Origin: Yponomeuta sedellus | Taxonomy: Eukaryota; Arthropoda; Insecta; Lepidoptera; Yponomeutidae | DNA length: 64,000 bases | NCBI GenBank assembly: GCA_934045075.1 | Contig: OW203725.1 | Location: forward strand, 20,780,214-20,844,213 | Direction of reading: 5' to 3' | In this document: piece after piece, positions 58,701 to 64,000 of the stretch | Numbering within the stretch: position 1 is the first letter of the stretch | Layout of the letters: each line of letters opens with the position of its first letter | Translations under genes and position numbers: made by a program | The notes under the pieces: model-generated | Seen by the model: the letters and a program-made list of their open reading frames with translations, nothing else | Database searches by the model: none | What the model was told of the DNA's origin: nothing

Positions 58701-61700
58701 AGGGCCTGATGGGTTTTAATCTGGGGCCATTCTAATCTAGACCTATTTCGCGGCGAACCTCTCTTCTGTTCTCGGTCCTTTGACACTTAGCCGCGGCTCA
58801 GCGAGATACAAGAGCAGCACGCCTGCGTCTGCGGAACCCAGTGCGTTCGGACTTTTTAATCTAGGGCCAATCTAATCTAGGCTTATTTCACGGCCAACCC
58901 GAATTTCTGTGTACAATAATGAGTATTCTATATATGTATCTATAGGTCCTTTGGTTGGTGTGCTTTGGTGACAAAAATGTACTTGGTTGCAGGTTCCCCG
59001 GCTCCCAGCCCGTGTCCATGGACGCGCACAATCTGCGCAAATTGAACGAGAAGCCCTACAGGGTCTCGTGGAAGGCCGACGGAGTTAGGTGAGTGCTATT
59101 CGCTTGTGATTTAGATGGCGGCGAACTTGCATCGACATTTAAATCAAATCATAATATTATATACTACTTTTGTTTTTAATGCACCAACCCGTGCTGAGGA
59201 CAAATTTTAAAACCTATTTAGAGGCGAAAAATTTCACCCATGCCGGGATTCGAACCCGCAACCTCTGGCTATCCGTGCCAGAATAATATTATTCTGAATA
59301 TTTTATTCTTAATTAGACAGAAACTGTGACTTATTACATATTAAAAGTAAAACGTTATTAATTATTATTATTAATTATACTTTATTGCACACGAAACATT
59401 TAACAGGACATTACATAAGAAATAACGTGTACAAAGGCGAGCTTATCTCTGAAAGAGATATCTTCCAGCAAACCTTAGTCTGAGAAGCAGTAAAACGTTT
59501 ATTTTAATATTTAAGTATAAATTTACTTACCCACCCCCATCCCCCACCTTCATCGACCTTACTTTGGACGCATGACATTAAATTTTAACTTTATAATTTA
59601 AATTAACAATTTTTTATAAAAAAAAATTATAATTAAATATATTAAAAAAAAAAATTACCGGTTGCCCCCGGGTGCAAACCTCTTTACAAACTATGTTTCC
59701 ATTTAAAAATCTGGTGCATTTTGGAGAAAAAATTAACAATATATATTTTTTTATATTGTCCATAACGTTTATCCGACGCCGGCTATTCGTGTCCTAACCT
59801 CTTATAAATTATTTTGAATTTTATCTCTATTCAACTATCGCGTGTGTTTTCTGGCCCTCTGTAGGTGCATGTTTTCACACTTTCCCCTTTCCCGTATACT
59901 AAGAATCTGTTAATTTACTATAAGTGTTTTAAAAATATCTGATTGCTATTAATAGGTTGAGAACTCGAATACAAGTTAATTGTTATTATACTGTAAATTA
60001 ATATAGTTATAACATATTGTTACGGGCTAGGGTTCTAGATTTGGAGGTAAAACGCCAATGACAACTTCTTAGGATTTATTTATGCAGGGTCTGGTCTGCA
60101 GGTCTTCACGACACGAAGTCCACACGTAGATTCCAATCGCAGGTCCAATCGAAGTCCAATAGTATCGCTGAGGTCGTAGGTTAGCGCTCGTATGTTAGCT
60201 CGAAGTTCACTCTTCGCTAGTCCAAACTGAACTGATTGCGCGCCGCGGCGGCCGCTATTTATATCCGCCGGCAAGGGTTCTCGAACATTCCGGTACGTAC
60301 CTACACTCGGTGCACGTGGCAACGACTCTAGAACAGTTACATGTCAAAGAGTTTTGAGCCTTATGCTGGTAGACATACGAGTCATTATTGCTTGCAGCGT
60401 TACTAAAACGCAGCATGCGGCGACTATTCGATAAGCTTCCAAAAGGACCGCGACAATATTATACTACTTTTGAGATAAATTCGTTCAGATTTATTTCCTA
60501 CCAATTTCCATGTAATTCTCAAAAAAAAATTAATGTATAAGTCTTTTCCAGTGCCCGACGGGGTCCAATGATACACATCATCGGAATTATTTAAGATACT
60601 ACCAAACTTATGAATGCAATTAAGTTTTGAGCATTGACGTGACTGAACCCGAGCTTTAGGTAAAGCGCGAACTAGAGGGTAGTGTTTAGAGTTTCAAAGA
60701 TCTTTTAGTTTTTGTATGTCCCCGCTGCTTGGGACACTCTTCCTGCATTCCAGAAGGTTAGCACTTCCTCTACCAGAGTGCCATGTCCGAGTTGGCGGAA
60801 GATTGTAACAGTGGCGGGCCTTACTCTCAGAAGTTACCAAGCCGCCCATAGGCCTCTGACATGGCTTATCGACCGCCATTACCTGACAGTCGAGAGCAGC
60901 AGATTTATATTACGAGTAATACAAATAATTGTAAAACCAAAAGCATCTGCCAAAAAACTGTTAAGCAGTTTGGCGGACACGACTCTTGTATTTTTCAGTT
61001 TTGATATTTGAACTCCCTGTGCCCCGCCGTTTATCGATTTTTTCATGGGAATAATATATTTTCCCGCAGTAAAACGTAGCCTATGTGTTTATCCAGGGTG
61101 TCAGCTAACTCCATACCAAATTTTATTAGTATCGCTGCAGCGGTATAGACAGACGTGAAGAACTAACAAACATACCATAATTTTGCCTTTATAATATTAG
61201 TGCGATAAACCTCTTTAATCAGAGCAACTTTCCGTTCCAGGTTCATGATGTTAATAGACAAAGAGGGCGAGGTATACATGCTAGACAGAGACAACTGCGT
61301 TTTCAAAGTTCACGGGCTGAGGTTCCTACACAGAAAAGACCTGCGGAGACACTTAAGGGACACACTGCTGGATGGCGTAAGGTTTACTTGTTTACACTCA
61401 CCGATTTATTCATAGAAACTAAATTAGTAAATAACTTACACACAGCACAATCCTTGTCCAGGGTGCTTAGTGCGAGTTTGACAGATCCAATCGAATGACT
61501 TTACTTCCGCGTTAATCGAGCATTGAGTAGTGAGTATGAGTAAGTTAACCGTTCGAACTGGCAAAACGCTGTCACAGTACAACTCGCACTCGCGTTTATT
61601 CGTGTTTTGGCTGGTAAACGTGTTCACTTCTCAACGTAAACCATTACAACACGCACTCAGCAATTTTATTTTCCATACTTGTCGCTAGGTGGCGCTTCCT

Positions 61701-63850
61701 CGATGCCATAGAAATATGAGTTTACGTTAACGCGATCGAGTAGTTAAAAAACTCGCACTAAGCACTCTGGTTCGATCTGGTTACCATAGCACAGGTGTCC
61801 TCGTTTTGTACCAGGACTAGTGACTGTACTGGCAAAGTGCGAGTGGCAGTGGGCGGGTCATATCTGCCCCAAGACCGATAAGCGTTGGGGTAGATTGGTT
61901 CTTGAGTGGAGACCGCGAATCGACAATCGCAGCGCTTTGCGGGGAAAGCCGAAGTTCGGGCTCAGTGGTGTGTTTTGGGAGAGGCTTATGACCAGCAACG
62001 GACTGACACGAAAATCATTGTATTGTGTACAGTTTTAAAAGACATATTTTCAGTTTATTTAAAAAAAAGATAATACAAATATTTAAAAAAATATTTACCA
62101 TAGGTATCGTCAAGAGATTAAATGGATAAAATTTTAAAAGTCCATATAAACTAAGTGAAAGCGTAAAACAAAATTTTAGTCACTCCGGGCCATATCTGAT
62201 GCAATTGTCCCCATAACTCTGGCCGAGATTAAACGTGGTAATGTAACCACGTTTAATCTCGGCCATGCCTATTAATGGTGAATTTTTTTTTAACGTGGGT
62301 ATGTATTTTATATAAATCGTTTTGTGTGTTGGTTATATTATAATTTCTTGGAGTCATCTTCTTACGTAATATTTAAACTAGTTTTTCCAGATGTGATTAG
62401 AAAACAACGACGTTTGGAAGAAAGAAGTTACTGGAAGTTTTAATTGGTAATACTTTCCTTTTGCTTCCAGGAAATGGTGATAGACAAAGTGGAAGGCAAA
62501 GAGATACCAAGGTATTTGTGCTACGACATAATCAAATTCGAGGGCCAAGACGTGGGCAAGTCCGCCTTCTACCCGGTCAGACTGAGCTGTATAGAGAACG
62601 AGATTGTCAATCCAAGGTGGGTGAAGTTAATCCGGAAGGCAGTCCACCACTTTCATAAATTATATATTTAACGGGTCTAACCGCGATTATTTATTAGGTA
62701 AAAGGTAATAACCTTGTTTCCCGACGTTTCGGCAGCGTTACAGTTGCCGTGGTCTCGGGTAGACTGAAGTGGCGAGTACAGTCAATTATTGTGGGTAGTC
62801 ACTTCGGTTCGTTTGGGAAGCAATTGAAATAAAAAAATACAAGGATTTCAATAGAGAGGATTAATTGTTGTGCCGAGCACTCAATTAATCAATTGTTGTG
62901 CCGGGATTAATTGTTTATGACGAGCCTTTCTGTGAATGATTGGATTTTGTAATGCCATTTTCTTTGCTCTAAATGCTTCAGTATTTACTTCTCAATTCAG
63001 AAATCTGCGGAAAGTCCACTCCACATTGACACATCCACAATAATTATAATGGAACTAAGAATTCCTATTTGAACTTGCCACTATAAATGTATTCCTTATA
63101 TTTCAGGCATCAAGCAATGAAAGAGGGCATCATAAAAAAGGAAAGGGAACCGTTCAGCATCCGTTTAAAGCAGTTCTGGGAGCTACCCATGGCGCACCAG
63201 TTGCTAGGCGATAAATTTGCCAAAACTCTTTCACACGAACCCGACGGTCTCATATTCCAGCCTTCCAAAGAGGTAATAAAAATGATATCCACTCAAGAAA
63301 ATCACTCATCCGGTCCCAAACTAGAAAAACTGTGATGTAAAAACCAGAACGTCACAAATATGGAATAACTGGGCCCGCGGCCCTAAGCGAGAGTCGATAG
63401 AACCTTAACCGTTTTAAGCTAACATACTCGTATTACTACTGGACCAACGAGGCAGTGGCTATGCTGGGTTTGTTTTTTTTTTTCAACATGGCGGATTCCA
63501 AAATGGCGACGGAAGTAAAGGCTACTCCTTAAGGCTTGAAATAAATGAGGAACGCGAGACTTTTTATGCCAGTATCATAATAGCTTTAATAAATGCACTA
63601 TAAGTTTAGAAAGTACTAAAATAGGTACAATGTTCAGTGAAACTTGTCTTGCTTAAACAAGCATTAAGTAGGGCTCTCAAAGTTTGCTATTATTTAGTAG
63701 TATGCGAACTATACTTACGTGTTACTTATGGATTCCATTTCCGTTATAGCCTTACGTAGCGGGAAGGTGCGACGACGTTCTTAAATGGAAACCCAGTCAT
63801 ATGAACAGTGTGGACTTCAAACTTAATATAGTCACCGAAGGAGGCGAAGG
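52594..63850 (+). CDS. RNGTT: mRNA capping enzyme (RNGTT), 3'-incomplete, 11 exons visible
   Basis: Bifunctional nuclear enzyme: the N-terminal RNA 5'-triphosphatase removes the gamma phosphate, then the C-terminal guanylyltransferase adds GMP. I joined 52594-52779, 54123-54259, 55129-55296, 56758-56861, 57679-57760, 58531-58686, 58993-59088, 61241-61376, 62471-62616, 63107-63272 and 63750-63850; phases agree at every junction. About 492 codons are visible; human RNGTT has 597 residues, so roughly 100 C-terminal residues (the rest of the OB fold) lie beyond the window. Key residues: [10 protein letters not shown] (Cys at about residue 130); KADG (catalytic Lys at about 305); TLLDGEMVID (split across exons 8 and 9); [18 protein letters not shown]. 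The gene diverges from CTDSP. Confidence 0.95.
52864..53100 (+). repeat. tRNA-headed SINE (ACTAGGAAACGAAC family), copy 3
   Basis: GCGGTTTAGCACGCTGACTG ... GGGTTCGATCCCCGGCCGG, then [23 protein letters not shown] intron 1. Confidence 0.8.
53650..53870 (+). repeat. tRNA-headed SINE, second head type
   Basis: Head TGTGGCCCAGCGGTAGTGCC ... GTCCTGGGTTCGAATACCCG resembles a tRNA body with A and B boxes. It is followed by GTCTTGGATGTTTACATGTT and a T-rich/AATAAA end. The fused body argues against a real tRNA. Confidence 0.6.
54123..54259 (+). CDS. RNGTT: RNGTT exon 2: triphosphatase
   Basis: Acceptor TTTCTAG, donor AA|GTAAAT (phase 2). Reads [20 protein letters not shown], then [14 protein letters not shown]; the [11 protein letters not shown] and GHGE segments are conserved in cysteine-phosphatase-type RNA triphosphatases. 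Confidence 0.94.
54750..54990 (+). repeat. tRNA-headed SINE (CTCACGATGTTT-type family)
   Basis: Head GGTGGTAGAAACCCCGGCTT ... CCTTGGGTTCGAATCCC, body GTGAAGGAAAACATTGTGAG. RNGTT intron 2. Confidence 0.6.
55129..55296 (+). CDS. RNGTT: RNGTT exon 3: triphosphatase active site
   Basis: Acceptor ATTTTCAG, donor AG|GTAAGT. Carries [20 protein letters not shown], the C-x5-R phosphatase loop with its catalytic Cys and Arg. Confidence 0.97.
56510..56720 (+). repeat. LINE C-terminal ORF remnant
   Basis: [20 protein letters not shown], then [20 protein letters not shown]; same family as 27105-27300. It sits only about 40 bp before RNGTT exon 4. Confidence 0.6.
56758..56861 (+). CDS. RNGTT: RNGTT exon 4: end of triphosphatase domain
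   Basis: Acceptor TTTGCAG, donor G|GTATGT. Reads [20 protein letters not shown]; the PPGIYK.DYL.ELF.RY pattern closes the triphosphatase domain in animals. Confidence 0.95.
56975..57018. repeat. Perfect 19-bp hairpin
   Basis: TTCATAAAAACATTATTTA and its exact complement with a six-base spacer, in RNGTT intron 4. Confidence 0.7.
57350..57510 (-). repeat. tRNA-headed SINE, minus-strand copy
   Basis: GGGTTTCCTCGCGATGTTTT and CATGGTACAGCCGGGCTCGA link it to 54750-54990 in reverse. Confidence 0.55.
57679..57760 (+). CDS. RNGTT: RNGTT exon 5: acidic, Ser/Gln-rich interdomain linker
   Basis: Acceptor CTTTGTAG, donor AA|GTAAGT. Reads [14 protein letters not shown] followed by Ser and Gln runs. The position and acidity match the human D/E-rich linker. 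Low conservation, but splice phases fit. Confidence 0.85.
57830..57865 (+). repeat. LINE tail AATAAAGTGTTCTCTATCTA
   Basis: Short relic of the 38830-38930 family in RNGTT intron 5. Confidence 0.55.
58531..58686 (+). CDS. RNGTT: RNGTT exon 6: start of guanylyltransferase
   Basis: Acceptor CTTCCGCAG, donor GG|GTTCGT (weak). Reads [20 protein letters not shown], then [20 protein letters not shown], equivalent to the TQPKLGEVQQK region of animal enzymes. The donor was chosen because joining to exon 7 restores the conserved [14 protein letters not shown] decayed copy of this exon's 3' part follows at 58789. Confidence 0.88.
58789..58894 (+). pseudogene. RNGTT: Decayed tandem copy of the RNGTT exon 6 3' part
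   Basis: Matches the segment 58626-58754, which spans the exon end, its donor and 68 bases of intron. Shared blocks: AGCCGCG(A/G)CTCAGCGAGATACA in the exon part; TTTAATCT(G/A)GGGCCA and TCTAATCTAG in the intron part. Insertions, deletions and substitutions have broken the frame, and the donor has become CGTTCGG. Confidence 0.75.
58993..59088 (+). CDS. RNGTT: RNGTT exon 7: guanylyltransferase motif I
   Basis: Acceptor GGTTGCAG, donor AG|GTGAGT. Reads [20 protein letters not shown], then [12 protein letters not shown]. The Lys of KADG forms the covalent GMP adduct in this family. Confidence 0.97.
   Translation, partial: VPRLPARVHGRAQSAQIEREALQGLVEGRRS
59170..59285 (-). repeat. Internal-tRNA SINE, truncated minus copy
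   Basis: Tail and B-box half of the cloverleaf up to the anticodon stem, then abrupt end at CGTGCCAGAA. Confidence 0.65.
59290..60690. other. RNGTT intron 7, mostly unrecognised
   Basis: A LINE-tail-like piece lies near 59370-59490 (ACTTTATTGCACACGAAACA). At 60020-60450 there is a GC-richer block with a minus-strand open frame that has no recognisable domain. The rest is AT-rich without visible features. Confidence 0.4.
60700..60895 (-). repeat. 5S-headed SINE, body fragment
   Basis: Matches the tail/body of 39183-39546 in reverse (ATGTCCCCGCTGCTTGGGAC, GGCGGGCCTTACTCTCAGAA); the head is absent. Confidence 0.6.
61010..61210 (-). repeat. Dispersed repeat, inverted relative of 29620-29830
   Basis: Complement of that unit. 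It ends only about 30 bp before RNGTT exon 8. Confidence 0.5.
61241..61376 (+). CDS. RNGTT: RNGTT exon 8: guanylyltransferase middle
   Basis: Acceptor GTTCCAG, donor GGC|GTAAGG. Reads [20 protein letters not shown], then [15 protein letters not shown]. Motif III (LLDGE) is cut by the following intron. Confidence 0.96.
61458..61770. mobile_element. 313-bp MITE, copy 2 (inverted)
   Basis: CCAGGGTGCTTAGTGCGAGT ... ACTCGCACTAAGCACTCTGG. Same length and same internal order as the complement of 20701-21013. RNGTT intron 8. Confidence 0.8.
61820..62000 (+). pseudogene. LINE RT C-terminal remnant
   Basis: [20 protein letters not shown] followed by [16 protein letters not shown]. The W.WAGH...D.RW...LEWRP pattern is found near the C-terminus of insect LINE reverse transcriptases. 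Short, without the catalytic part. Confidence 0.65.
62221..62264. repeat. Perfect 19-bp hairpin with 6-base loop
   Basis: GGCCGAGATTAAACGTGGT, loop AATGTA, then the exact complement. It is in RNGTT intron 8. Confidence 0.85.
62471..62616 (+). CDS. RNGTT: RNGTT exon 9: motif III end and core
   Basis: Acceptor CTTCCAG, donor AG|GTGGGT. Reads [20 protein letters not shown], then IKFEGQDVG and [10 protein letters not shown], the conserved Y.IYDIIKF region. Confidence 0.96.
63107..63272 (+). CDS. RNGTT: RNGTT exon 10: motif IV
   Basis: Acceptor ATTTCAG, donor GAG|GTAATA. Reads [20 protein letters not shown], then [22 protein letters not shown] is motif IV. Confidence 0.96.
63750..63850 (+). CDS. 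RNGTT: RNGTT exon 11: motif V, last visible exon
   Basis: Acceptor CGTTATAG, donor GG|GTAAGT. Reads [20 protein letters not shown], then [21 protein letters not shown] is motif V. The open donor shows at least one more exon to the right of the window. Confidence 0.95.
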
Positions 63851-64000
63851 GTAAGTCAGCACTTCACTTTAAAGGTGTAACAAAATCACCTTCAATCAAC
63901 CGTTTTCGTCCACTGCTGCATATGAGCTTTGTTATTAGCTAGCTTAGCTTATTTGTTAGCTTTCCCCAAGCACGGCAATAGACTGCAGCAATATCAATCG

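Noticed and set aside
60080..60322. Minus-strand 80-codon frame in RNGTT intron 7
   Set aside because: Short, GC-driven, with no motif; probably part of an unrecognised repeat.

Overview
This window is animal nuclear DNA, most likely from a moth or butterfly (Lepidoptera). It has intron-split genes with GT-AG junctions, AT-rich introns and intergenic DNA, many tRNA-headed SINEs, short TIR elements, and LINE tails of the type seen in lepidopteran genomes (an 'ageing' GCAGTGGAC motif followed by GATGATGATGA). The species assignment is an inference from these repeats.

Three conserved protein-coding genes are present. (1) Positions 298-12827, + strand: a complete alsin gene (ALS2), 9 coding exons and 1602 codons, with an RCC1-like region, DH/PH, eight MORN repeats and VPS9. 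(2) Positions 23239-45823, - strand: a small CTD phosphatase (SCP/CTDSP family), 4 coding exons and 272 codons, with a 19.8-kb intron between exons 1 and 2. (3) Positions 52594-63850 and beyond, + strand: the metazoan bifunctional mRNA capping enzyme (RNGTT), 11 coding exons visible, running off the right edge before the end of its OB-fold. ALS2 and CTDSP converge; CTDSP and RNGTT diverge. They belong to different pathways (endosomal Rab5/Rac signalling, CTD dephosphorylation, mRNA capping), although the last two both act around RNA polymerase II.

The rest is repeats. They include a 5S-rRNA-headed SINE, a SINE with an internal tRNA cloverleaf, a second tRNA-headed SINE with an ACTAGGAAACGAAC body, several MITE families, LINE 3' tails and RT remnants, two THAP-domain fragments, and a 3.2-kb fold-back hAT-like element with a perfect 8-bp target duplication (49141-52354).

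The most unusual observations concern exon fragments. In CTDSP, the 3' half of exon 2, its splice donor and adjacent intron are repeated five more times in tandem in the following intron (24651-25512), all decayed. RNGTT shows the same thing on a smaller scale: the 3' part of exon 6 with its donor and flanking intron is repeated once, decayed (58789-58894). I saw no bacterial genes, CRISPR arrays or complete autonomous transposase or RT genes.
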